64,000 bases of DNA from Corallococcus sp. (GCA_023665205.1 JAMPEJ010000003.1:124001-188000); one strand, 5' to 3'; shown: positions 18,901 to 26,225, numbered from the stretch's first letter. Numbers and translations: made by a program. Notes: generated by a model from the sequence alone, not told the origin.

Positions 18901-19116
18901 GAATTCTCCGTTATTTGCGAGTTGTTCAAAAGCGGAATAAAATTTTTGCGCCAATGCGTCGTTGGACAGTTGTTCGTAGTAATATTTGTTTGAGTAATCC
19001 ACGCTTGCCGCGTTTGCAGTCAAACCGCCTATAACAAGACCGGACCCCGCAATCAACGCAAATAACATTGCGATGCAAATTGCAAAAGCGCCGACGCGTT
19101 TTGTTATCGTTTTCAT
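15940..19116 (-). CDS. Transglutaminase-like surface protein with Lys/Ala/Ser cytosolic tail
   Basis: 1058 residues from the ATG at 19114-19116, which has AGGAGGT at the right distance; a longer reading from 19185 is rejected. A signal peptide (1-37, ending TANAAS) leads into a domain with the transglutaminase-like triad: Cys238 in SVCEGYAKG, His274 in QPHMWNYV and Asp289 in YMVDPTNN. Such domains act as cysteine proteases, isopeptidases or cross-linkers. Several strand-rich domains follow. A transmembrane helix lies at about 895-921. The last 137 residues are almost only Lys, Ala, Ser and Thr (KKSSAKKSTSATPKQ-like), resembling histone H1 tails, and should face the cytosol. Function of the tail unknown. 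Confidence 0.75.
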   Translation of the reverse strand: MKTITKRVGAFAICIAMLFALIAGSGLVIGGLTANAASVDYSNKYYYEQLSNDALAQKFYSAFEQLANNGEFKKGAVQYDLIANNVATSEQVAAYVNGASDKLAKSYGAGRDAFYMDHPDLFYADVFSTSISAGQNGKEYAAYLDSSRVLNTYVGNWSSQAELQSAIDAYESKVTAIAAEANKKTTVKEKIEYVNGYLGEHNVYGYGTKVEGDRNVDTDKAPFIYSAYGSLIKNESVCEGYAKGFKAVLDRLNIPCVLVQGYVYNNDKGGYQPHMWNYVQVDGQWYMVDPTNNTTSDNKWMLVGGQAIDEKYSEDNVVSSSGYELRYPALKPYDFGVDSDENGMTVIGEYTDTASYGKILNLTISFGDKSAYKLQDEGKYLVYRYAYRDNSDASVWSAWYHCINYNVVAATPFQFNETDTSTFVYPSTEYVQFALVDILPDDSLGSTYPEGSENAGKPFCYAYKEGTLTQEHFVVEPTAPYQNNGYQSYIPSPGGIGTPSNGGDLPVDKTYDIKIVYSDKLELAEGASQEDIGIDYVTSHGNDTVKEHAVLTDFNWDGDRTITFKFTPSKMYVHNMASYYFTPVNLVGVKSKKVPDPVAYSFKGKSVVCSKVFNDGRLYMSVFGQPKILDNSDLSVTDFKDENGKYFAESQRSQLVLVASKPTSAQEQQMDAVLKQETGIKSDEIIASSTYEIDLQICGMVRDVPNGSYMQVAFGFPDGYSPDDAGTTFKIYHYKRDADKNIIGVEEIPVIVTEYGLIAKVTSFSPFTIVQVKNTSAAVQNGSQSFVYATVNGGKGTVATNGKSGIAEITGETISYDLKADEGFVIGKVTLNGKALTVSDAKQCSITISKNDLNSNGGMLEVTFVNEKIAEEYQNKGFSVFDVLDKSADPLAPNSPNVAGIVIGVIAVVLVLAGAGFAAWWFLVKNKKQTATAGASKTAKSSSGKKSSAKKSTSATPKQTKTGNTVKSTSVAAAKSSATTGGAKSVASTGTKKAKPATAQPAKNKSDASKTKTAAATKSVPKSTATKFAAKSASAKPASKSSSSSKTSSKTTAEKKKK

Positions 19117-19176
19117 ACATACCTCCTGATTTATATAGAGTACGGTTTCGGTGGAAACCGCATTTTTTACCGATAT

Positions 19177-19205
19177 ATTATACACATTTTGAATTGACAG
19201 CGCAA
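19177..19205 (-). promoter_or_regulatory. Probable promoter of the transglutaminase-like gene
   Basis: Minus strand TTGCGC (19200-19205), 17-base spacer, TATAAT (19177-19182), about 60 bases before the ATG. The -35 half is weak. Confidence 0.5.
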
Positions 19206-19292
19206 CTTTTTTGATGTGGTTTTACGTGTGCCATTTAACATAAACAAGTATAACAAAATACCGACTAAAACAACAAAGAGCATGAATAAACA

Positions 19293-19323
19293 AAAAAGGA
19301 ACGCGGTTATTTCGCGCTCCTTA
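19293..19323 (-). terminator. Terminator after the DUF3592-like gene
   Basis: AAGGAGCGCG / CGCGTTCCTT (one G-T pair) at 19297-19322 with six T on the minus strand. It lies about 50 bases beyond the stop of the gene at 19374. Confidence 0.75.
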
Positions 19324-19373
19324 TCTGCTGCGACCCAAAGCAAGCCGCCGTAATCTGGCGGAGAAGTAGTTAC

Positions 19374-19886
19374 CTAAAACGAATTTTCTGTTTGCAATCG
19401 CTTTTGTTTTTCTTTATGTATTTTTACGGAAGTTATTACAATACCTACCGTATCGGCACAAATCAATATAACCGAAATTACAACCCACGTTACGGCATAT
19501 CCGATATCCGGTTTTTCTCCAACGGGAAAACATTCGCCTTTGCCGTCGATATAAATTTCGATTTTTTCGCCTATATGTTGCTCCGCTTCTTTCGAGGTTT
19601 TGTAAATCAAGTCTAAAATTCCCCGGTATTTGGTGCCGTCTTCATCGATAAATCGATATACGCAAGACCACGGAGAACGAATACCGCTTTGAGTACAGCC
19701 GTAAATTTCAGCCGTTGCAGTTTTACCGTCTACAATCATTTTCTGACGGTGTTTTACGTTGACTAATCCTACACAACAGAAAATCATTACACCGCATAAT
19801 ATCAAAAAGCCGATACAAAAAACAACAAGGAACCTTGCCTTGCTTGCCGTGCGCGTTCGTGAATACGACGTAATAGATTCGTCCAT
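19374..19886 (-). CDS. Two-helix membrane protein, DUF3592-like
   Basis: 170 residues from the ATG at 19884-19886 (AGAGG ten bases before); the TTG at 19907 is less likely. Helices lie at about 16-40 and 125-150 with an extracellular strand-rich domain between (TATAEIYG..., YRFIDEDGTKYRG, IGEKIEIYIDGKG), the arrangement seen in DUF3592 proteins. Function unknown. Monocistronic, with its own terminator. Confidence 0.55.
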   Translation of the reverse strand: MDESITSYSRTRTASKARFLVVFCIGFLILCGVMIFCCVGLVNVKHRQKMIVDGKTATAEIYGCTQSGIRSPWSCVYRFIDEDGTKYRGILDLIYKTSKEAEQHIGEKIEIYIDGKGECFPVGEKPDIGYAVTWVVISVILICADTVGIVITSVKIHKEKQKRLQTENSF

Positions 19887-20443
19887 AAAGTAATTTACCT
19901 CTAACAAATATTATATCGTACACGAATGAAATATCTCAATATTTTTTATTTGTCGCGTGATACGATGTAATAACGAACGATTGACTGTAATTAAACGTAG
20001 TTAAATGCAGTTAGGCGTCGTTATTTATGTAATTATAGCAAAAAACAAACGACCTTTCAACCGTATAACGCCGTAAAAAATTCAAAAGGCACTTTAGCGG
20101 CTTCTTGATATAATGATATAACAAGCACCCGCCACAAAACCGAACAAACGCCACAGCAAAGGGCGGCAACTAAAATTCGTGGACACTCGCAGGCTTTCCG
20201 TATTACTCAAATTTTCTTTTGCGATTGAGGTATATTTCTTAAACAAAAAAATAAACCTTATTCTTGTGAAAGACATTCGTTTTAGATTTTGACTGTGTTT
20301 GTAGTACGAAAATACTGCCTTTCCAAAAAGCAGAGAATGGTTGCGATTGCGTTTTTGTAAGTGCGAGAGCTACGGGAGTTTACACAGACGTAACCGAGCG
20401 CGAGTACGTAAAAAGGGCGCATCGTGCGCCCTTTTATGACTTT
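19887..20443. other. Intergenic region, no supported gene
   Basis: 557 bases. It holds near-repeats of a GTTA-rich motif at about 19988-20020 (AATTAAACG, AGTTAAATGCAGTTAGG) and, at 20411-20435, the terminator of the tRNA-Ala. A 60-codon minus-strand frame at 20094-20276 has no support. Confidence 0.4.
20410..20436 (-). terminator. Terminator of tRNA-Ala(GGC)
   Basis: GGGCGCA / TGCGCCC hairpin (20415-20431) with T residues on the minus strand, starting 13 bases after the CCA end. Confidence 0.8.
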
Positions 20444-20519
20444 TGGTGGAGATAACGAGATTCGAACTCGTGACCTTTTGACTGCCAGTCAAACGCGCTA
20501 CCAACTGCGCCATACCCCC
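20444..20519 (-). tRNA. tRNA-Ala (anticodon GGC)
   Basis: 76 bases including encoded CCA. All arms fold: acceptor GGGGGTA/TATCTCC with the G3-U70 alanine identity pair, D-arm GCGC/GCGC, anticodon stem TTTGA/TCAAA with loop CTGGCAG, T-arm ACGAG/CTCGT. Its first 19 bases and upstream DNA are repeated at 20660-20785. Confidence 0.95.
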
Positions 20520-20626
20520 ACGTATTATTAAGTTAAAATATAATTCTCTATATGATTTCAAGCAGTTGGTAGCGCCCAAGGCGCTTCCTCGCTTCAAGCA
20601 CAGCTTTCGCGGGCTTTGGCTAACAA
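20501..20626 (-). repeat. Direct repeat copy 1, including 5' end of tRNA-Ala(GGC)
   Basis: 126 bases identical to 20660-20785 (period 159). It contains the first 19 bases of the tRNA gene, its presumed promoter region and, at about 20569-20582, an inverted copy of the D-arm (minus strand GCGCTACCAACTGC). Confidence 0.9.
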
Positions 20627-20659
20627 CAGCATACTATGCTGTTGTTTTAACGCGTCGCC

Positions 20660-20785
20660 CCAACTGCGCCATACCCCCACGTATTATTAAGTTAAAATAT
20701 AATTCTCTATATGATTTCAAGCAGTTGGTAGCGCCCAAGGCGCTTCCTCGCTTCAAGCACAGCTTTCGCGGGCTTTGGCTAACAA
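20660..20785 (-). repeat. Direct repeat copy 2, with truncated tRNA-Ala
   Basis: Second copy of the 126-base unit. The tRNA sequence stops inside the D-loop (GGCGCAGTTGG) and continues into unrelated DNA that includes a short palindrome (AACAGCATA/TATGCTGTT, about 20624-20645). Confidence 0.9.
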
Positions 20786-20821
20786 ATGTGCCGCGCCAAA
20801 ACTTATGTCTAAGAGGCAACT

Positions 20822-20875
20822 GAGTCCATAGCCTAACGCCGACAGGTGCGAACGCCGCACGCGAAGTATACCCCC
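20822..20875 (-). repeat. tRNA-Ala-headed chimeric element A
   Basis: On the minus strand it starts with the tRNA-Ala acceptor sequence GGGGGTAT and continues with a GC-rich segment (GGCGTTCGCACCTGTCGGCG). A homologous element, with the same GGGGGTATAC start and the same core, stands before the tRNA-Ala(CGC) at 30810-30882. Confidence 0.7.
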
Positions 20876-21104
20876 GAAATCTTTAACAGTATAGCACAAA
20901 AAACTTGTAATATCAACAATTTGACGACAAAAAAATTTACTGCGGCAGTGCAAACGCAAAGTAAATAAATTACAAATCAGCAACGACGTTTTTTGCGTAT
21001 AGAGATTTGCTCCGACATTTACCCGTATTTTACCCATGTTATATCAGCACACAAAACTTTTGCAAAATAACATATAGTCAATCTACTCTCGACGAACTTC
21101 CGTG

Positions 21105-21863
21105 TTACTCCACTTCATACGGGATATTTTCTTTGCGGGCGGAGACGGTCAAACCCACCACGGATACTGCGCCGGCTTTCTTCAACACCTTAGCGCATTC
21201 GTTCAAAGTGGCGCCTGTCGTCTTGACGTCGTCTATAACCAAAACGCGTTTTCCTTTAACGTCGGCATTCACCTTGTAAGCGCCTACAAGATTTTCCTTC
21301 CTGTCGGCCTTGCCCAACTTTTCCTGACGTTCCGTTTCCTTTACTTTTACGATAGCATCCAAATAACTGTCGCAACGATCCATAATATCGCAAAAATATC
21401 TTGCCAACAATTGCGACTGATTGTATCCGCGCTTTCGCTTGGACTTGGCGCTCATCGGCGGAAAACAAACGACGTCAAACTGCAAATTGTGTTTACTTGC
21501 TAAATATGCAAGATACTTTGCAAAAATTTTGGCATAACGGCCTCTACCGCCGAATTTCATTAACAAAATTGCCTTTTGCACTGCGCCTTCGTAACTGAAT
21601 GCAGAATAAGACCTTTCAAAATACATTTTGTCAAACGCGCAATTACCGCAATAATCTTCATCGCCTTCAATTCCTACGCCGCAGCGTTTACAAGTTTTGC
21701 CGTTGTTGAAGACGATGTTTTTCTTGCAGTCCGAACAAAAGCCAAGGCCGTCAAATATCTCCCGACCGCAAACCATACACGAAAATTCTACCGGAGCGAC
21801 GGCTTCGGCAATCTTATCTAATATGGAGCGCATCTTATACTTGAAAGAACGTTTAGAATTCAT
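21105..21863 (-). CDS. comF: ComF family phosphoribosyltransferase-like protein
   Basis: 252 residues. N-terminal zinc-ribbon-like part with four CxxC pairs (CMVCG, CSDC, CKRCG, CGNC; about 28-75), then a type I PRTase-like domain with the PRPP-loop form VLVIDDVKTTGAT at about residues 210-222. In naturally competent Bacillota ComFC takes part in DNA uptake in the cytosol beside the ComFA helicase. No comFA is next to it here. The start lacks a strong ribosome binding site; Met11 is an alternative. Confidence 0.85.
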   Translation of the reverse strand: MNSKRSFKYKMRSILDKIAEAVAPVEFSCMVCGREIFDGLGFCSDCKKNIVFNNGKTCKRCGVGIEGDEDYCGNCAFDKMYFERSYSAFSYEGAVQKAILLMKFGGRGRYAKIFAKYLAYLASKHNLQFDVVCFPPMSAKSKRKRGYNQSQLLARYFCDIMDRCDSYLDAIVKVKETERQEKLGKADRKENLVGAYKVNADVKGKRVLVIDDVKTTGATLNECAKVLKKAGAVSVVGLTVSARKENIPYEVE

Positions 21864-22025
21864 AACGGTTTACCACGCAATACGCACTACTGAGTTACAT
21901 ACTAAAACAAAACTATATATAAACAGTATAAATATTTCCGATTGTATACGGTGGACAATAAAACCCAAAAATTACGTTTTCGGTAGTTTTATATTTGCAT
22001 TACGACGTCATACTTGGTTGAAAAA

Positions 22026-22268
22026 TTATATTTTTAGATTTTCTTCCATAAACAACGGGCTGTTCAAAAACTCGCTTACCGACATATCGAAACCTCCCGC
22101 AATAAGTATGGTTGTCGACAACAAATTATCGTTGACAGTTTCGTGAACGATATTTTTAAGAGTGGAATGCGTAACGCCGCTGTTCATAGCCAATCTGTAA
22201 CGTGTCATACCTTTTTCTTTTAACAATTCTTTTATTCTCAATGCAAGAGCGTGACTGACTGTATTCAT
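22026..22268 (-). CDS. Small HTH (XRE-like) regulator
   Basis: 80 residues from the ATG at 22266-22268. A helix-turn-helix covers about residues 8-60 (LRIKELLKEKGMTRYRLAMN, then HSTLKNIVHE as recognition helix). It is a Cro/C1-type fold without a sensor domain. A longer reading from 22301 has no better ribosome binding site. Target unknown. Confidence 0.7.
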   Translation of the reverse strand: MNTVSHALALRIKELLKEKGMTRYRLAMNSGVTHSTLKNIVHETVNDNLLSTTILIAGGFDMSVSEFLNSPLFMEENLKI

Positions 22269-22569
22269 ACTTGATACCCGCTTAAATATGGTTTTGTACA
22301 ACTATAATTTTAGTATGAAACGTAACGAGCATATAGTTGCACGCAACCATAAATTTAATTAATTACGAATACAGAAAAAAAACCGCGGGGAAACATTATA
22401 GCAGAAAATAAAGCAAAGAAAAATACGTCGAATTAAAATAACGGCAGATTATTGACGATTGCCGCCAGACAGTGCGACAAAAAACACTGCCAATACGGCA
22501 GTGTTGCGGCGACGGTTTGCAATAGACATAAATTGCATTTTTAGTTTCAATTGTACTGTGATCAATTGA
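22269..22569. other. Intergenic region
   Basis: About 300 bases, AT-rich, with the terminator of the downstream-oriented membrane protein gene at 22478-22505. A TGATCAATTGATCA palindrome lies at about 22559-22572 over the gene end. Confidence 0.4.
22478..22505 (-). terminator. Terminator of the DUF1624 gene
   Basis: ACACTGCC / GGCAGTGT hairpin (22484-22504), followed on the minus strand by six T. Its stem sequence is nearly the same as the terminator at 23546-23575. Confidence 0.75.
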
Positions 22570-23484
22570 TCACAAAAACAGACCAATAAAGTTGACTATG
22601 AGCCAAAGAACTGCAATGCACAAAACAGGCATAGTAAAATAAGCAACAAATGAATGCTTGCCGAGAATCATGATCGGCGAAAGCCACTTTGGCGGAGTTT
22701 TGCGTTTTAACCTTGTTGTTTTGTCACCGTAAACGTGCTTTCCGAAAACGCCGCCCAAAATAAAGAAGCCTATGTGCGGAATGAGCGGTTCGAAGTTATT
22801 TTGAGAAACCTGATATGCGTGCTTATTGTAAATGAAAAGCGCAAAGAAATCGTTTTTGACGTATATTCCGCCGGTATGAAATTTGTTGACGAAAAAAAGC
22901 GTAACGCCGGCAACCGCAATCAACGCGCCCAGAATAAGCCTGTAAATATCGGGAATTTTAAGTTTATCCAAAACGTACCAAAATGTTGCGGATAGGGTGA
23001 GTACGGCAATTATATTAAAAAGAACGTATCCTTTTATTATATCGGGAATTATAAAGTGAAGCGCCAGATATCCGCCCATAACTACTAGGCATACTACCCA
23101 AAACTTAATCAGACGTGTTACGCTGCTGCGCGAAAACTGACAGCTTATTCCCGACATAAAACAAATCAACCACAGCACAAAAGGATAAAAGTAAGTGCAA
23201 AAACTGCTGTTGATGTAGGTTACGGCTGCATGTCCGATAGCTTTTCCGAATTCCGTTTGAAATTGAAATAAATGCAAATAATATGAAAAACGGCAAACGT
23301 GGTCGAAAATTACCCCGACTATGATTATACCGCGGATAAGATCCAATTCCCAAGCCCGAAGCCTTTTTCCTTCTATATTGTAAGTAAAAAAATTTTTAAT
23401 TTTTGTTTTAAGTTTTTTACCTTTTCCCACGTCCGATTGGGGAGCGTTAGGTTCTTCGTGATTGTTTGTTTCGATGTTTTGCAT
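22570..23484 (-). CDS. DUF1624 / heparan-glucosaminide N-acetyltransferase-like membrane protein
   Basis: 304 residues with about eight helices. The opening RAWELDLIRGIIIVGVIFDHV matches the first helix of the DUF1624/HGSNAT catalytic family (R..E.D..RG......D). These transmembrane acyltransferases move acetyl groups across the membrane onto sugars; activity and substrate here are inferred. About 45 charged residues precede the first helix. Monocistronic with its own terminator. Confidence 0.75.
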   Translation of the reverse strand: MQNIETNNHEEPNAPQSDVGKGKKLKTKIKNFFTYNIEGKRLRAWELDLIRGIIIVGVIFDHVCRFSYYLHLFQFQTEFGKAIGHAAVTYINSSFCTYFYPFVLWLICFMSGISCQFSRSSVTRLIKFWVVCLVVMGGYLALHFIIPDIIKGYVLFNIIAVLTLSATFWYVLDKLKIPDIYRLILGALIAVAGVTLFFVNKFHTGGIYVKNDFFALFIYNKHAYQVSQNNFEPLIPHIGFFILGGVFGKHVYGDKTTRLKRKTPPKWLSPIMILGKHSFVAYFTMPVLCIAVLWLIVNFIGLFL

Positions 23485-23545
23485 AATTATTCAAGCGTGT
23501 TTAACGTAAGCAAAATAAGTTAATACTGCATTGCGTATTCAGAAA

Positions 23546-23575
23546 TAAAAAACACTGCCGAAGGACAGTGTTTTG
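23546..23575 (-). terminator. Terminator after the tRNA-Ile pseudogene
   Basis: AAAACACTG / CAGTGTTTT hairpin with a T-rich tail, directly after the CCA of the degenerate tRNA-Ile copy. Confidence 0.75.
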
Positions 23576-23710
23576 GTTGGAGCAAGTGGACTCGTGCAAG
23601 GAGCGCAGAGATGCCCCTAAGCACATTTGCAAGGCAAATCGCGTCCTCAGTACCCCACCTTATTTGGCGAAAGACACGCCAATGTTTCAGGGTGGTGCTC
23701 TAACCTACCG
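23576..23710 (-). pseudogene. tRNA-Ile-like pseudogene with two inserted segments
   Basis: Minus strand: GGTAGGTTAGAGCACCACCCTG (read as D-loop to anticodon, 23688-23710), then about 24 bases with a TTGGCG/CGCCAA hairpin inside the anticodon loop, then ATAAGGTGGGG, then about 59 unrelated bases replacing the T-stem 5' half, then GAGTCCACTTGCTCCAACCA, an intact tRNA 3' end. The acceptor 5' strand is missing. The 59-base insert resembles 31328-31379. Confidence 0.75.
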
Positions 23711-23715
23711 TACAA

Positions 23716-23745
23716 AGAAAGTACCGCTTTTTCTGCGGTACTTTT
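23716..23745 (-). terminator. Terminator of tRNA-Ile
   Basis: AAAGTACCGC / GCGGTACTTT hairpin directly after the CCA end of the functional tRNA-Ile, ahead of the pseudogene. Confidence 0.7.
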
Positions 23746-23821
23746 GGTTGGAGCAAGTGGACTCGAACCACCGACCCCCACCTTATCAGGGTGGTGCTCT
23801 AACCTACTGAGCTATGCTCCA
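23745..23821 (-). tRNA. tRNA-Ile (anticodon GAT)
   Basis: 77 bases with encoded CCA. Acceptor TGGAGCA/TGCTCCA, D-arm GCTC/GAGC, anticodon stem CCACC/GGTGG with loop CTGATAA, T-arm GGTGG/CCACT. Discriminator A, matching the UGGU of the ileS T-box. Flanked by partial copies of itself on both sides. Confidence 0.95.
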
Positions 23822-23986
23822 TCGTTGCATTATTCATTTTGTGCATAATCCGTTTCAGCTGTCACCACCCTGTGTTTCATTGTGGTGCTCTAACCTACTG
23901 AGCTATGCTCCATCGTTGCATTATTCATTTTGTGCATAATCCGTTTCAGCTGTCACCACCCTGTGTTTCATTGTGGTGCTCTAAGC
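23791..23986 (-). repeat. 91-base tandem repeat carrying the tRNA-Ile 5' half
   Basis: Units 23791-23881 and 23882-23972 plus a partial third (to 23986), period 91. Each unit has the tRNA-Ile 5' acceptor strand and D-arm together with the presumed promoter DNA before it. In the extra copies the anticodon arm is degenerate (CACCACAATGAAACACAGGG). Confidence 0.9.
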
Positions 23987-24023
23987 CTAGCGAGCGATGT
24001 TTCAAAATATGGCACTTGACGAT

Positions 24024-24099
24024 TGGTGGAGATGAGCGGGATCGAACCGCTGACCCCCTGCTTGCAAGGCAGGTGCTCTCCCAGCTGAGCTACACCCCC
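24024..24099 (-). tRNA. tRNA-Ala (anticodon TGC)
   Basis: 76 bases with CCA. Acceptor GGGGGTG/CATCTCC with G3-U70, D-arm GCTC/GAGC, anticodon stem CCTGC/GCAGG with loop CTTGCAA, T-arm AGCGG/CCGCT. It lies upstream of the tRNA-Ile on the same strand. Confidence 0.95.
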
Positions 24100-24310
24100 A
24101 TATCCGTCAAGTGCTAATAAATAATACCATTATAATGTATTTGTGTCAATTATTTGCAAAGAAATTTTTGCAAAAGTTATAAATTTCGCAGAATAAGCCG
24201 TTTTATGCAAATATGTCAATACGCACATATATATAAGTAAAGTTATACAGTATAAGTTTCTCGTTGAGAATAATACTAGCACAAAAATTAAAGTTTTTTA
24301 CCGCAAGACG

Positions 24311-24339
24311 TTTACAAAATACAATTTGTGTGCTAGAAT
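24311..24339 (+). promoter_or_regulatory. Promoter of tRNA-Val
   Basis: TTTACA (24311-24316), 17-base spacer, TAGAAT (24334-24339), 16 bases before the tRNA 5' end. Confidence 0.7.
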
Positions 24340-24355
24340 GATAACACAAATTTAC

Positions 24356-24431
24356 GGGCGATTAACTCAGCTGGGAGAGTGTCTCCTTGACGTGGAGGAA
24401 GTCACAGGTTCGAGTCCTGTATCGCCCACCA
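24356..24431 (+). tRNA. tRNA-Val (anticodon GAC)
   Basis: 76 bases with CCA. Acceptor GGGCGAT/ATCGCCC, D-arm ACTC/GAGT, anticodon stem TCTCC/GGAGG with loop TTGACGT, T-arm ACAGG/CCTGT. Confidence 0.95.
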
Positions 24432-24436
24432 CACGA

Positions 24437-24476
24437 TGCCCAGTCGAACCCGCAAAGGTTTGAGTGGGTATTTTTA
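24437..24476 (+). terminator. Terminator of tRNA-Val, repeat copy 1
   Basis: CCCAGTCGAACC / GGTTTGAGTGGG hairpin followed by five T. The run CAGTCGAACCCGCAAAGGTT (24441-24460) recurs exactly at 25422-25441. Confidence 0.7.
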
Positions 24477-24815
24477 TTGAAAAACACGTTTGGGGACGTT
24501 TTTTTATTCGTTAGGTTACCTATAAAAATACGACAAAAATTGTAAAGCGCGAAAATTTTACGCGTGTCCCGAATTTCAGTTGACGCCTATTGCTGGACAT
24601 TTTCATTTACTCTTTTAATTGTGTTTGTTGGCTACGCCACAGCGTCATTTTAGTTTTTGACGGTAATATATAATTGAAAAATAAAGTCGTTTGTGCTATT
24701 ATGTACTTACTCGAACAAAGCGTTATGAAGCAATGTTTTGCGGTTATGATCAGTAATTTAACGCAAATCTAAATTAAATATTTGCACCGATTAAATACTA
24801 TAAGGAGAAATCGAA

Positions 24816-25343
24816 ATGCTGTCTTTGCGCGATATGCGAAAGGAAGATATCGAAGATTATGTACGTTGGTTTACCGTTCAAATCGATTGGGGCCAAACCG
24901 ATGCCCCGTGGGAGCCATTTGAAACAACCGCCGACGAAGAACGAAAAAATTGGACGGAAATCTTCAATGAGACGCAGAATATTCCTTTTAATCAAATCCG
25001 TCAAAGATTTGAAATCGAAGTAGACGGCGTACATATCGGGTGGGTAAGCGCTTATCAAGATACGGAATGGTTTCCGAACCCCGACAAACGCTACGCTATC
25101 GGTATCGATATACCGGAAGGTCGTTTTCGCGGAAAAGGATACGGTACCATTGCATTTGAACAATTTATAGACTATTATCGTAAAAAAGGACACGACAAAC
25201 TTTATACGCAAACTTGGTCCGGCAACGTCGCAATGATTGCTGTTGCCCAAAAACTTGGTTTTGTTGAGATTGGGCGCAAAGCGGATTATCGTTTGGTGGA
25301 AGGCAAACTTTACGACGCGCTAACTTTTGAGTTGAAATTATAA
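24816..25343 (+). CDS. GNAT family N-acetyltransferase (RimJ/RimL-like)
   Basis: 175 residues, start preceded by AAGGAG. The acetyl-CoA loop is visible in IPEGRFRGKGYGTIA (about 98-112, R/Q-x-x-G-x-G/A), followed by the NVAMIAVAQKLGFVEIGR segment typical of motif B. Members acetylate ribosomal proteins, antibiotics or small molecules; the substrate is not evident. The gene stands alone between two copies of a tRNA-Val-linked repeat 981 bases apart, which suggests acquisition as a cassette. Confidence 0.85.
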   Translation: MLSLRDMRKEDIEDYVRWFTVQIDWGQTDAPWEPFETTADEERKNWTEIFNETQNIPFNQIRQRFEIEVDGVHIGWVSAYQDTEWFPNPDKRYAIGIDIPEGRFRGKGYGTIAFEQFIDYYRKKGHDKLYTQTWSGNVAMIAVAQKLGFVEIGRKADYRLVEGKLYDALTFELKL

Positions 25344-25410
25344 ATTTAACAGATAAAAATTGCCATTTTAATTGCAGTATAATATTCGTTTTAGGTTACT
25401 GCTTCTACGC

Positions 25411-25456
25411 CATACAATGCTCAGTCGAACCCGCAAAGGTTTGGTTGGGTATTTTC
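25411..25456 (+). repeat. Copy 2 of the tRNA-Val 3' flanking repeat
   Basis: 22 bases (25422-25443) are identical to 24441-24462, with a diverged continuation GG(T)TGGGTATTTT. Just before it, GCTTCTACGCCATACAATGC may be a decayed tRNA 3' end. Confidence 0.6.
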
Positions 25457-25458
25457 TT

Positions 25459-25489
25459 AAAAAAACACGCAAATAAGCGTGTTTTTTCG
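25459..25489 (+). terminator. Terminator of the GNAT gene
   Basis: AACACGC / GCGTGTT hairpin followed by six T on the plus strand; A-rich on the other side so it may work both ways. Confidence 0.7.
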
Positions 25490-25847
25490 TTTTCAGCACT
25501 TTTACAAAAATAGTCAAATCGACAATGATCAAGGCAGCGGTATTTACGCTTAATTAAGAGACCAACGTAATGCAATAATGAAAAACATAATTTTTTCGAT
25601 GTTTGCAATTTTTCTTTTTCATCTAACGGAACGAAATACGATAAAGTTACAAAACTGTACGAAATCGTGTCCAATTCCACATGCATAATAAACTTTGCCT
25701 TGAAAAATGAGGAAGTTATTTACGTCTTTACGATGCCTACGTCGCGGCAAAAATCATAATTTCGAGAATAACGGACGAACAAAAAGCGACAACATTGACC
25801 TGAGACAGAAAACACACGCCCATAGGATAACCTGAATTCTTTGACAA

Positions 25848-26225
25848 TCAATTCGTTTCCGCGCCAACAAAACTGTCGGTTTTGCGCGTTACCAGATAAA
25901 TATACCAAACAAGACCCGCAACCGGTATAAACAGCACTAGTATATACAGTCCGCTTTTTCCCACGTCGTGCATACGTCTGAAAATAAGCGAGACCGACGG
26001 TATCAGTTCCACCAAGCAAAATAGCGCAAAGACCGAAATCATGACGATGCTGAACAAGTTGATTGCGGGATCGACTCCCAACAGACTGTAAAGCAACAAA
26101 CCTATCAACATAAGCATAATTACGGCGTTGGGCAAAACTCCCAGCCAAAATTCCTTTCGTGAGGAACGCCCATCAAAATCGAATGCGCGTGTAAAAAACA
26201 GTTTGAAAGCGTTTTGCATAGTCAT
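25848..26225 (-). CDS. DUF805 family membrane protein
   Basis: 125 residues with three to four helices. The start NAFKLFFTRAFDFDGRSSRKEFW and the later RRMHDVGKSGLYILVLFIP match the two conserved parts of DUF805 proteins (R.S R.E.W and RRLHD.G.SG). Function unknown. No strong ribosome binding site seen before the ATG. Confidence 0.85.
   Translation of the reverse strand: MTMQNAFKLFFTRAFDFDGRSSRKEFWLGVLPNAVIMLMLIGLLLYSLLGVDPAINLFSIVMISVFALFCLVELIPSVSLIFRRMHDVGKSGLYILVLFIPVAGLVWYIYLVTRKTDSFVGAETN

Larger units (their letters stand above)
25344..25847. other. Intergenic region with repeat copy 2 and a bidirectional hairpin
   Basis: 504 bases. 25411-25456 copies the tRNA-Val terminator region; 25461-25488 is a hairpin AACACGC/GCGTGTT with T on both strands. 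The rest shows no supported gene. Confidence 0.5.

Noticed and set aside
23791..23986. CRISPR array
   Set aside because: The regular period comes from tandem copies of a tRNA 5' half; there are no unique spacers and no cas genes.
25405..25686. 93-codon minus-strand frame
   Set aside because: Covers the repeat copy and terminator after the GNAT gene; no start signal.
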